Shown: piece after piece, positions 1 to 6,130 of the stretch | Layout: every line of letters begins with the position of its first letter | Position numbering within the stretch: the stretch's first letter is position 1 | Source: an uncultured Micrococcales bacterium | GTDB taxonomy: Bacteria; Actinomycetota; Actinomycetes; S36-B12; UBA10799 | Length of the DNA: 6,987 bases | Reading direction: 5' to 3' | Assembly: GCA_937952095.1 (NCBI GenBank) | Contig: CALFYG010000237.1 | Location: forward strand, 1-6,987 | The notes under the pieces: generated by a model | The model's database searches: none | What the model was told of the DNA's origin: nothing | Seen by the model: the letters and a program-made list of their open reading frames with translations, nothing else | Program-made: the position numbers and the translations under genes

Positions 1-1652
1 AGGGTCTCCTTGGTGAAGGGTTTGGGTGCGAACGCGTCCACCCCGGCCAGCATGCACTCCTCAGCCGCGCCCGGTGCGGTGTCGGCGGTCATGGCCACGA
101 TCGGGGTCTCGGCGCGCTCGTTGCCCGCCTCGCCCTTCCTGATGCGGCGGGTGGCCTCGAGTCCGTCCAGGCGCGGCATACGGATGTCCATGAGGACCAC
201 ACCGTAGGGTTCGGCCGCAAGGCGTTCAATCGCCTGCAAGCCGTCATCGGCGAGGTCGACGGACAGCCCCGCGTCGTTGAGCATCGCGGACGCCAACTGC
301 TGGGTCACCTTGGTGTCGTCGACGAGTAGCACCCGGCGGTTGCTCCCGAGGCGGCGCAGACGGGGCCGTGACACGGGGAAGGACAGTTCGATCGTGGACT
401 CGCGCACATCCACGTGCCCCGCGGCTGCCCGGCACGCACTGCGTACAACCTCGAGTGACCCGTCGTCCGGGTGCACTCCCGGGGCGCGGAAATCAAGCAC
501 CGCCCGGTGTCCGGCCAGATGCACCCTGACCCCGACCTGGGCATCGGCCTGGGCCAACCGGATCCCTGCCATCAGGGTGTCGATCGCAGTACGCACCCGC
601 TCGGTGTCGATCAGTACCTCTTCCGCGGCGCTCGGGTCGACGGTCAGAGTCAGCGAACCCCCGTGGGGGGTGATCAGCGCACGCTGGGCGGAGCACGCGT
701 CCGTGACCATGTCGGCCAGCACGCACACGGTCGGCTTCCCGGCGGTTCCCTGCGCGCTTTCCGACGCGACGGCGATCAGTGCGTCGATGCGCTTGCCGAG
801 CAGGTTCAGTTGCGATGTCGCGGTGACCACCTCAGGCGGCTGCTTCTGTAGGGCGGCTTGGGCCGCATGCACCGGGGTGGACAGTTCATGTGTCACCGTG
901 TTGAACAGCGCGCTGCGTGCGCGGGCCAGCGCCTCGGCCCGATCGCGGGCCTTGCGCAGATCGTCCGTGCGTTCCTTGACGGTGCGCTCCAGTTCGACCC
1001 GGTGGTGTTCCTCGGCCTCGCGGGCCTTCGCGCGCTCGATGACACGGCCGAGTTGTTCACCGAGCGGCGTGGCGAGCTCCAGAAGGTCGGGATCCTCGGG
1101 CTTGGGTACGGCACTGAGGAACTCCAGGACCGCAACCAGCACCGACTCCACCATCACGCCGAAGGCGAAGACACTCCCCTGGGACAGCAGCGCTTTGCGG
1201 GAGTTGATCACGTTCTCGGGCTGGTTCTCCCACCGTGGTCCGGAGACCATCACCCTTCCGGGCACGCCCACGCCGGGCCCGAAGCGGGCCGCCACAGTTG
1301 CCGCCCGTACCTCCCGGAAGAACGGGTCTTCCGGCTTACCCACCCACAGGCCACTGGAGACGAGAACACTCGGGTCGTCACGGGCGGGGATGAGCAGATG
1401 GCCGACGTTCCACTCGTACTCCTCGACCAGCATCGTCATCACCTCGGTGAAGGCGGCCTGGTCGTCGGAAGCTGAGTTCGACGCCGCAGCCGACCGGGTC
1501 AGCAGGTCGAGGGCCCGCTGCCGTGCGTACAGCCGACGCAGCGAGCGCTCGGCGACCTCCTCGGATTCCCGGCGGGCTGACCGCTCACGCTCCACGCGGC
1601 GCTGTAGCCGCGCGATCTGCGCCCGCGCCTCGAGGAGTTCGTGATCGGTCAT
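1..1652 (-). CDS. H-NOX-associated hybrid histidine-kinase-like protein (GAF-HisKA-degenerate ATPase-receiver), 3' end outside window
   Basis: Probable cytoplasmic signalling partner of the adjacent H-NOX; 550 residues are visible and the frame is still open at base 1. Order seen: N-terminal coiled coil (about 1-58, rich in Arg/Glu/Leu); GAF domain (about 62-203, with the GxGVPGRV and VLEF signatures); second coiled coil (205-245); HisKA helix with phospho-acceptor His255 in THELSTP; an ATPase-like region (about 310-432); receiver domain from about 438 with acidic pair Asp445/Asp446, phospho-acceptor Asp489 in LMDIRMP, and Lys544 in PKPF. No transmembrane segment was seen. The ATPase region is odd: where the N box should be (351-370) there is LMAGIRLA with no Asn, the DxGxG box is replaced by FRAPGVHPDD (388-397), and no GxGL follows. 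Known HnoK/HnoS kinases pair with H-NOX; whether this one has kinase activity is doubtful. The start is the ATG overlapping the H-NOX stop (ATGA), which suggests translational coupling. A final receiver helix, and possibly an Hpt domain, may lie beyond the window. Confidence 0.9.
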   Translation of the reverse strand, partial: MTDHELLEARAQIARLQRRVERERSARRESEEVAERSLRRLYARQRALDLLTRSAAASNSASDDQAAFTEVMTMLVEEYEWNVGHLLIPARDDPSVLVSSGLWVGKPEDPFFREVRAATVAARFGPGVGVPGRVMVSGPRWENQPENVINSRKALLSQGSVFAFGVMVESVLVAVLEFLSAVPKPEDPDLLELATPLGEQLGRVIERAKAREAEEHHRVELERTVKERTDDLRKARDRAEALARARSALFNTVTHELSTPVHAAQAALQKQPPEVVTATSQLNLLGKRIDALIAVASESAQGTAGKPTVCVLADMVTDACSAQRALITPHGGSLTLTVDPSAAEEVLIDTERVRTAIDTLMAGIRLAQADAQVGVRVHLAGHRAVLDFRAPGVHPDDGSLEVVRSACRAAAGHVDVRESTIELSFPVSRPRLRRLGSNRRVLLVDDTKVTQQLASAMLNDAGLSVDLADDGLQAIERLAAEPYGVVLMDIRMPRLDGLEATRRIRKGEAGNERAETPIVAMTADTAPGAAEECMLAGVDAFAPKPFTKET

Positions 1653-2185
1653 TCCACGTTGATCCGCATCAGGCAGTGAGGCGCGCCGTCGCGCTTGCAT
1701 TGCAGGTGGGTCACTTCGACGGACTCGCCGAAGTGATCGGCGGTGCCAACAGTCAGTCCCTCGGCGAGGCGGCACATCCCGCGCTGCGAGTGGTACTCCA
1801 TCAGGATCCCGCCGTCCGCATCGTCTGAGATGGCGAAGTGCGGCGGTTGCGCCCCGGGGTACAACTTGCGGACCTCGGGATGGATGACGCTGTTCAACGT
1901 CGGTAGGAATGTGCGCACCCCGCGGTGCAGCGAGAAGAACTCGGGATACCGCTGCGCCAGCGGGGGGATCGAGTAGCGGCCGACGTGGCGCAGGACGTCA
2001 TCTTCTGACAATCCTGTGGCTGCTGCCGCCGCGCCCACGATGGCCAACAACTCATCGTCGGAGTAGGACCCCACAGCGGTGTACGCCCCGTCGACGTCTG
2101 CGGAGGCGAGGATGTCGTCCCACGCGTCGTGACCGTGATCGTTGGTGACCACTTCTTCGACGAGGTTGAAGATGATGCCTTTCAT
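1649..2185 (-). CDS. hnoX: H-NOX (haem nitric oxide/oxygen binding) gas-sensor protein
   Basis: A 178-residue stand-alone H-NOX (HNOB) domain, a soluble b-type haem protein that senses diatomic gas and controls a partner kinase or cyclase. It starts MKGIIFN, the family's usual beginning. His102 (in VIHPEV) is the expected proximal haem ligand, Pro115 (GAQPP) the residue that distorts the haem, and Tyr131-Ser133-Arg135 (YHSQR) the propionate-binding YxSxR motif; these positions match those known in the Thermoanaerobacter protein. The distal Tyr140 and Trp9 that stabilise O2 there are Leu140 and Val9 here, so NO/CO binding is inferred. Cys138, His160, Cys163 and Cys171 have the spacing of the zinc/redox CHCC site reported in Vibrio cholerae H-NOX. 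The frame is open further upstream to 2362, but that would overlap the response-regulator gene; the ATG at 2185 has a strong purine-rich site just ahead. The stop overlaps the next gene's ATG. Confidence 0.95.
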   Translation of the reverse strand: MKGIIFNLVEEVVTNDHGHDAWDDILASADVDGAYTAVGSYSDDELLAIVGAAAAATGLSEDDVLRHVGRYSIPPLAQRYPEFFSLHRGVRTFLPTLNSVIHPEVRKLYPGAQPPHFAISDDADGGILMEYHSQRGMCRLAEGLTVGTADHFGESVEVTHLQCKRDGAPHCLMRINVE

Positions 2186-2189
2186 GGCC

Positions 2190-2200
2190 CCTCCCCTTCC
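2190..2200 (-). promoter_or_regulatory. Ribosome-binding site of the H-NOX gene
   Basis: On the minus strand the bases read GGAAGGGGAGG, ending 4 nt before the ATG at 2185. This long Shine-Dalgarno-like stretch fixes the start at MKGIIFN and excludes the longer open frame upstream. Confidence 0.75.
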
Positions 2201-2249
2201 TGGTCGATCAAGTGTGGTGGAGCTGTCTGAACCACGGCTCAAGAAGGGT

Positions 2250-2936
2250 TCAAGATGTGGCCTCGAACCGGAAGCCCACGCCGCGCACAGTGTGGATGAA
2301 GCGGGGGTTGCTACCTGATTCCCCGAGCTTCTTGCGCAGGTTGCCCATGTGCACGTCGACAACGTGGTCGTCGCCGTACCAGTCGGAGCCCCACACCGCG
2401 TCGAGCAGTTGCTGGCGTGCGAAGACTCGCCGCGGCTCGGAAGCCAACTTCGTCAGCAGGTCGAACTCGATCTTCGTGAGGTCGAGGATTTCGCCGTCAA
2501 GTCGGACCTCGCGTGCGTTCATGTCGATGGACAGCCCGTCGTACTCGAGGTTGTCGCTCGGTCCGGCCGCGCGGGGTCGCCTGCGCATGGCCGCGACGCG
2601 AGCGGCGAGTTCGCGAGCCGAGAACGGCTTCGTGACGTAGTCGTCGGCGCCCACAGTCAGGCCGACCACCCGGTCCACCTCGTCGGTGCGTCCGGTCACC
2701 ATGATCACGTAGGCGTCACTGAACTCCCGGATCCTGCGGCACACCTCGAAGCCGTCGATACCGGGGAGGCTGACATCGAGCAGGATGACCTCGGGCCGGC
2801 GGGCGCGGGCCTGGCCGATCCCGGTTTCGCCGTCACCTGCCGCCACCACCTCGAAGCCCTCGTTCTCCAGCAGGCGGGTGGCGATCATGGTGTATTCGCG
2901 ATTGTCCTCGACGATCAGTGCGATGGGGCGGGCCAC
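2250..2936 (-). CDS. OmpR/PhoB-family two-component response regulator
   Basis: DNA-binding response regulator and first gene of the operon, 64 bp upstream of the H-NOX gene. With the GTG start it has 228 residues, normal for the family. Receiver domain about 4-117: acidic pair Glu10/Asp11, phospho-acceptor Asp54 (ILLDVSLPG), Thr81 and Lys103 (TKPF). Winged-helix effector domain about 128-226, with the DLTKIEFDLL segment, the recognition-helix region HVVDVHMGNLRKKLG and the terminal TVRGVGF hairpin. By analogy with known H-NOX operons it should be the output of the haem sensor, but HnoK partners described in Proteobacteria often act on EAL/HD-GYP or HnoD-type proteins, so an OmpR-type output is a different wiring. 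An upstream in-frame ATG at 3014 would add a 26-residue Pro-rich tail. The GTG is preferred because the extra codons have poor third-position G/C (13 of 22 counted, two AGA) and a GGAAGA site precedes the GTG. Confidence 0.92.
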   Translation of the reverse strand: MARPIALIVEDNREYTMIATRLLENEGFEVVAAGDGETGIGQARARRPEVILLDVSLPGIDGFEVCRRIREFSDAYVIMVTGRTDEVDRVVGLTVGADDYVTKPFSARELAARVAAMRRRPRAAGPSDNLEYDGLSIDMNAREVRLDGEILDLTKIEFDLLTKLASEPRRVFARQQLLDAVWGSDWYGDDHVVDVHMGNLRKKLGESGSNPRFIHTVRGVGFRFEATS

Positions 2937-2945
2937 GGGGCTGAT

Positions 2946-2951
2946 TCTTCC
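2946..2951 (-). promoter_or_regulatory. Ribosome-binding site supporting the GTG start of the response regulator
   Basis: The minus strand reads GGAAGA, 9 nt before the GTG at 2934-2936. The competing ATG at 3014 has only AAGG, 4 nt ahead. The site therefore favours the shorter, family-length protein, without proving it. Confidence 0.45.
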
Positions 2952-3012
2952 AGGGTCGGTGGGCGGTTGGCGCGGTTTCGGTGCGGTTGGGTTCGTTCTG
3001 GCCGGCTCAGCC

Positions 3013-3018
3013 ATTAGA
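3013..3018 (-). promoter_or_regulatory. Possible -10 box for the response regulator/H-NOX/kinase operon
   Basis: The minus strand reads TCTAAT, a 5-of-6 match to TATAAT. Transcription from it would start near 3006 and leave a leader of about 70 nt before the GTG at 2936, while excluding the ATG at 3014. No good -35 hexamer lies at 16-18 bp, so this is tentative. Confidence 0.25.
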
Positions 3019-3110
3019 CCTTGATGTTTTCGACCAACTGTTGCACCGGGGGTCCGGGCTGGGGCCGTTGGTAGAGCTTGAGCATTCCGGTTAGAGGTTG
3101 GCGGCTGTTT

Positions 3111-3143
3111 GGGACTAACGGATGGACCGGGGACTAACGGATG
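3111..3143. repeat. 14-bp direct repeat in the divergent intergenic region, candidate operator
   Basis: GGGACTAACGGATG occurs exactly at 3111-3124 and again at 3130-3143, start to start 19 bp, close to two helical turns. The pair lies between the divergent response-regulator and flavoprotein genes, 62 bp before the flavoprotein ATG. OmpR-family regulators commonly bind direct repeats as head-to-tail dimers, so the neighbouring regulator is the obvious candidate ligand, though PhoB-type half-sites are usually about 11 bp apart. The repeat itself is seen; the function is inferred. Confidence 0.5.
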
Positions 3144-3190
3144 TGCGTGCCCAGGGCAGCGTCGCCGAATGGCCACCTCCGATACCGGCC

Positions 3191-3198
3191 GGGGAGGA
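3191..3198 (+). promoter_or_regulatory. Ribosome-binding site of the flavoprotein disulfide reductase
   Basis: GGGGAGGA ends 7 nt before the ATG at 3206. It selects MRIVVIGG as the start rather than the ATG at 3122, which would add 28 residues unlike the family. Confidence 0.8.
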
Positions 3199-3205
3199 TA
3201 CGGCC

Positions 3206-4552
3206 ATGCGAATCGTGGTGATCGGCGGTGATGCGTGCGGTGCCTCCGCAGCGTCGGGCGCGAAGAGGGCACTGGGTGACGAAGCCGAGGTGATCGTGCT
3301 CGAACGGCAGCCGTGGACCTCCTACTCGGCGTGCGGGATCCCGTACTGGATGGCCGGCGAGGTCGACGGCCCGGACGGACTGGTGGCCCGTACCCCCGAG
3401 CAGCACCGGGCGAACGGTCTGGATCTGCGGACCGGCTGGACGGTCACGGCCATAGGCCTCGCGGACCGGACCGTGAGTGCCACCACGGATACCGGGGGCC
3501 AGGAGGTGGTGCCGTTCGACCAACTGGTCATCGGCACCGGAGCCGTTCCCCTCCGCCCGCCCATCCCGGGTATCGACCTGCCCGGTGTGCACGGTGTGCA
3601 GACGCTCGACGATGGCCTGCGGGTACTGGACAGCATGCATCGCGACCCCACCCGCGCTGTTGTCATCGGAGCCGGCTACATCGGTATCGAGATGGCCGAG
3701 GCGATGAAGCGTCGGGGTCTTCAGGTGACCGTGGTGGATCAGGCGCCACAGCCGATGACGACCCTCGACCCGGACATGGGAGCGTTGATCGCCCAGGCGA
3801 TGGAAGGTATGGGCATCTCGTACCGGGGCGGGGAGCCGGTACAGGCGATCGAAGCAGGTGACAGCGGGCGGGCCGCTGCGGTGGTGACCGAGCGGGGGAC
3901 GTATCCAGCGGACATCGTCGTCCTCGGTCTCGGGGTCCGGCCGAACACTGGACTCGCGGCCGCCGCAGGGCTGCCGCTCGGGGAGCGTGGGGGTCTGCTC
4001 ACAGATGACCGGATGCAGGTGCTCGACCATCCGGGCATCTGGGCCGGCGGTGACTGTGTCGAGGTCGTCGACCGGATCACGGGTCGGCGGCTGCATGTTC
4101 CGCTCGGGACCCATGCGAACAAGCACGGGCGGGTGATCGGGGCGAATCTGGCGGGAGGCGATCTGCGTTTTCCCGGGATCGTGGGAACGGCCGTATCGAA
4201 GATCTGCGAGTTGGAGATCTCCCGGGTGGGCCTGCGCGAGCAGGAGGCCAAGGATCTCGGCATCGACGTGGTGAGCGCCACCATCCGTGCGACGACGAAG
4301 GCGCACTACGCGCCCGGCGCCGGCCCGATCCATGTCAAGGCCGTGGCCGAGCGAGGTACGGGTCGCCTGCTGGGATGCCAGATCGTGGGACAGGCGGGCG
4401 CAGGCAAGCGCATCGACGCCGCAGCGGTCGCGATCTGGAACGAGATGACGGTGGAGGAGGTCACCAGTTGTGACCTGGCCTATGCGCCGCCGTTCTCCCC
4501 GGTGTGGGACCCGGTCCAGATCGCGACCCGCAAGCTCACGTCGTTGGTGTGA
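3206..4552 (+). CDS. CoA-disulfide reductase-like FAD/NAD(P)H-dependent oxidoreductase
   Basis: A 448-residue flavoprotein of the pyridine-nucleotide disulfide oxidoreductase superfamily, CoA-disulfide reductase/Nox branch; cytosolic. FAD-binding Rossmann start MRIVVIGGDACG (1-12). Single redox cysteine Cys43 in SACGIPY, the same position as in Staphylococcus CoADR. NAD(P)H-binding Rossmann fold near 154-182 (VVIGAGYIGIEMAEA; Asp at the end of the second strand hints at NADH). FAD contact AGGD with Asp283. C-terminal dimerisation domain with Tyr368 (AHYAPG) and Tyr426 (LAYAPPFS); their 58-residue separation equals that of the two catalytic tyrosines known in the staphylococcal enzyme. No C-terminal rhodanese domain. 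It likely reduces CoA disulfide, polysulfide or a related low-molecular-weight disulfide, or O2 as an oxidase; actinomycetes use mycothiol, so the substrate is uncertain. It is divergent from the H-NOX operon, which hints at a thiol or nitrosative-stress role. Confidence 0.88.
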   Translation: MRIVVIGGDACGASAASGAKRALGDEAEVIVLERQPWTSYSACGIPYWMAGEVDGPDGLVARTPEQHRANGLDLRTGWTVTAIGLADRTVSATTDTGGQEVVPFDQLVIGTGAVPLRPPIPGIDLPGVHGVQTLDDGLRVLDSMHRDPTRAVVIGAGYIGIEMAEAMKRRGLQVTVVDQAPQPMTTLDPDMGALIAQAMEGMGISYRGGEPVQAIEAGDSGRAAAVVTERGTYPADIVVLGLGVRPNTGLAAAAGLPLGERGGLLTDDRMQVLDHPGIWAGGDCVEVVDRITGRRLHVPLGTHANKHGRVIGANLAGGDLRFPGIVGTAVSKICELEISRVGLREQEAKDLGIDVVSATIRATTKAHYAPGAGPIHVKAVAERGTGRLLGCQIVGQAGAGKRIDAAAVAIWNEMTVEEVTSCDLAYAPPFSPVWDPVQIATRKLTSLV

Positions 4553-6071
4553 CGCGGTGCCGGGCAGGAAGCCATAGCAGCGCGAGCACAGCACCGACCG
4601 CCGTCGCCCCGGCGGCGACGAGCGAGCCCGCCTGGAAGCCAGACATGAAGGCCGACCGGGCGGCCTCCAGCAGCACGGCGCCCTGCGGGAGCTGCTCGGA
4701 CAACACCACTGCGGCCCCCATCGACTCCTCGGCCAGCGCGACCACCTGCTCCGGAAATCCGTTGAGCCCGTCGACGATCTGTGGTCCGTAGAGACTGGCG
4801 AACACCGACCCGACGATCGCAACACCGAGCGTGCCGCCGAGCTCGCGGGTGGTGTCGTTCACCGCCGACCCGACGCCGGCCTTGTCCGCGGGAAGCGCGC
4901 CCATGATCGCCTCCGTCGCCGGGCTGGTGGTCAAGCCCAGGCCCGCCGCCATCACGACCATGCTCGCCAGCACAGGCCCGAAGTACGCGCTGTCTGCCTC
5001 AAGAGTCGAAGCCATCACGAAGCCTGTGCTCATGAGGGCCAGCCCGAAGGCCACCACCGCCTTGCTTCCGACCCGGTGCATGATCGCGATTGACAATGGC
5101 GAGAAGACGCCGGTGACAACGGCGAAGGGCACTGTGCGCAGCCCGGCCTGCAGAGGGCTGTAACCCTGCACCAGCTGCATGTACTGCGTGATCAGGAAGA
5201 TGAATCCGAACAGCCCGAAGAACGCCGACGCGATCGCCACGCTCGCCGCGGAGAACCGGGGGTTCGCGAACAGGGAAACGTCCAGCAGCGGGTAGCTGGT
5301 GCGCAGTTCGTGCACCACGAACGCCGCGAGCAGCAGCAGCCCGGTCGTACCGATGATCACGATCTCGGGAGAGGTCCATCCCCGGTGGGGGGCTTCGATG
5401 ACGGCCCAGACGATGGCTGCCACTGCGGTGATCGACAGGAACAGGCCCATCCGATCAAGGCCACCGGGCCGCGGGTCGCGCGAGTCGGGGATCAGGAGCC
5501 GGCCCGCCACCAGTGCAAGCAGGGCGATCGGGATGTTGACCAGGAAGATCGACCCCCACCAGAAGTGCTCCAGCAGCAGACCCCCGGTGACTGGACCTGC
5601 GGCCACCGCGAGGCCGGTCACGCCCGACCAGATGCCGATGGCCATCGCCCGCTCGCGGACGTCGGTGAAGACGTTGATGATGATCGCCAGCGTCGCCGGG
5701 AAGATCATCGCGGCGCCGACCCCCATGAGGGCGCGGGCGCCGATGAGTTGTTCCGTCGTCTGCGACAGCGCTGCCAGCCCGGACGTGATCGCGAAGATGA
5801 CCAGCCCGAACTGCAGGGCGCGGCGCCTGCCGGTCCGGTCGCCGAAGTAGCCGAACGCCAGCAGCAGCGCCGAGAACACCAAGGTGTATGCGTCGACGAT
5901 CCACTGGAGGTTCGCCGTGGTGGCCGACAGCTCCTCGCTGAGAGTGGGCAGAGCCACGTTCACGATCGTGTTGTCGACGACCACCATGAACAGACTCAGG
6001 CACAGGACCGCGAGGATCCACCACCTCGTGCGGGTCCGTTGCGGGGAGGGGACCTCCGTAAGAACAGACAT
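4536..6071 (-). CDS. DHA2 (EmrB/QacA) family MFS drug exporter, 14 TMS
   Basis: A 511-residue inner-membrane proton-coupled exporter, the usual length for 14-helix DHA2 transporters. Motifs seen: DNTIVNVALP in TM1 (33-42, motif D1), WIVDAYTL (58-65), motif A GYFGDRTGRRR (74-84) between TM2 and TM3, motif B RALMGVGAA with Arg113, antiporter motif C GPVTGGLL (159-166) in TM5, then WGSIFLVNIPI (172-182). The C-terminal tail is short and basic. The start ATG at 6071 has AAAGGAAA on the minus strand at 6086-6079. The gene is divergent from a TetR gene and shares its palindromic control region, the standard layout of a substrate-inducible efflux pair. The last 17 bases overlap the 3' end of the flavoprotein gene on the other strand. 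Substrates cannot be read from sequence. Confidence 0.93.
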   Translation of the reverse strand: MSVLTEVPSPQRTRTRWWILAVLCLSLFMVVVDNTIVNVALPTLSEELSATTANLQWIVDAYTLVFSALLLAFGYFGDRTGRRRALQFGLVIFAITSGLAALSQTTEQLIGARALMGVGAAMIFPATLAIIINVFTDVRERAMAIGIWSGVTGLAVAAGPVTGGLLLEHFWWGSIFLVNIPIALLALVAGRLLIPDSRDPRPGGLDRMGLFLSITAVAAIVWAVIEAPHRGWTSPEIVIIGTTGLLLLAAFVVHELRTSYPLLDVSLFANPRFSAASVAIASAFFGLFGFIFLITQYMQLVQGYSPLQAGLRTVPFAVVTGVFSPLSIAIMHRVGSKAVVAFGLALMSTGFVMASTLEADSAYFGPVLASMVVMAAGLGLTTSPATEAIMGALPADKAGVGSAVNDTTRELGGTLGVAIVGSVFASLYGPQIVDGLNGFPEQVVALAEESMGAAVVLSEQLPQGAVLLEAARSAFMSGFQAGSLVAAGATAVGAVLALLWLPARHRVTPTT

Positions 6072-6089
6072 GCGCGGCTTTCCTTTCTA

Positions 6090-6104
6090 TAGAACAACGT
6101 TCTA
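6090..6104. promoter_or_regulatory. Palindromic operator 1 between exporter and TetR gene
   Basis: TAGAAC-AAC-GTTCTA: perfect 6-bp inverted arms around a 3-bp centre. It lies just upstream of the exporter's ribosome-binding site and within the TetR promoter region, where TetR-family repressors bind as dimers. A further TAGAAC half-site at 6111 forms an outer inverted pair with the GTTCTA arm. Confidence 0.7.
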
Positions 6105-6109
6105 GATAT

Positions 6110-6123
6110 GTAGAACGTTATAC
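6110..6123. promoter_or_regulatory. Palindromic operator 2, overlapping the TetR -10 box
   Basis: GTAGAAC/GTTATAC: a 14-bp inverted repeat with one mismatched pair, repeating the TAGAAC and AACGTT elements of operator 1. Because it covers the TetR gene's -10 hexamer, repressor binding here should shut off TetR transcription (autorepression). Confidence 0.6.
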
Positions 6124-6124
6124 T
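6119..6124 (+). promoter_or_regulatory. -10 promoter box of the TetR gene, predicted leaderless transcript
   Basis: TATACT matches TATAAT at 5 of 6 positions and ends 6 nt before the ATG at 6131, so initiation would fall on or next to the A of the start codon. No Shine-Dalgarno sequence precedes this ATG. Leaderless mRNAs are common in actinomycetes. There is no clear -35 hexamer. Confidence 0.55.
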
Positions 6125-6130
6125 ACACAC

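Noticed and set aside
277..1644. 455-codon plus-strand open frame opposite the hybrid kinase
   Set aside because: Ser/Arg/Thr-rich with no recognisable motifs, and the opposite strand carries well-defined GAF, HisKA and receiver domains.
2228..2252. Inverted repeat TGAACC/GGTTCA at the end of the response-regulator gene
   Set aside because: Arms of only 6 bp around a 13-nt loop, no U-tract, and located inside an operon; too weak to call a terminator or attenuator.
3084..3094. ATTCCGGTTAG as an inverted third copy of the intergenic repeat
   Set aside because: It needs two inserted bases to match the reverse complement of CTAACGGAT, so it is likely chance.
3134..4825. 563-codon minus-strand open frame opposite the flavoprotein gene
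   Set aside because: It is an antisense shadow: Arg/His/Pro-rich with no domain pattern, lying over a gene with clear catalytic motifs. Long antisense frames are common at this G+C.
6086..6091. TATAGA on the minus strand as a -10 box for the exporter
   Set aside because: The start it implies, near 6079, would remove the exporter's AAAGGAAA ribosome-binding site from the transcript; the real exporter promoter could not be pinned down.
5310..6092. 260-codon plus-strand open frame opposite the exporter
   Set aside because: Composition dominated by Asp/Arg/Gln/Pro, the mirror of a membrane protein; no start signal or family resemblance.
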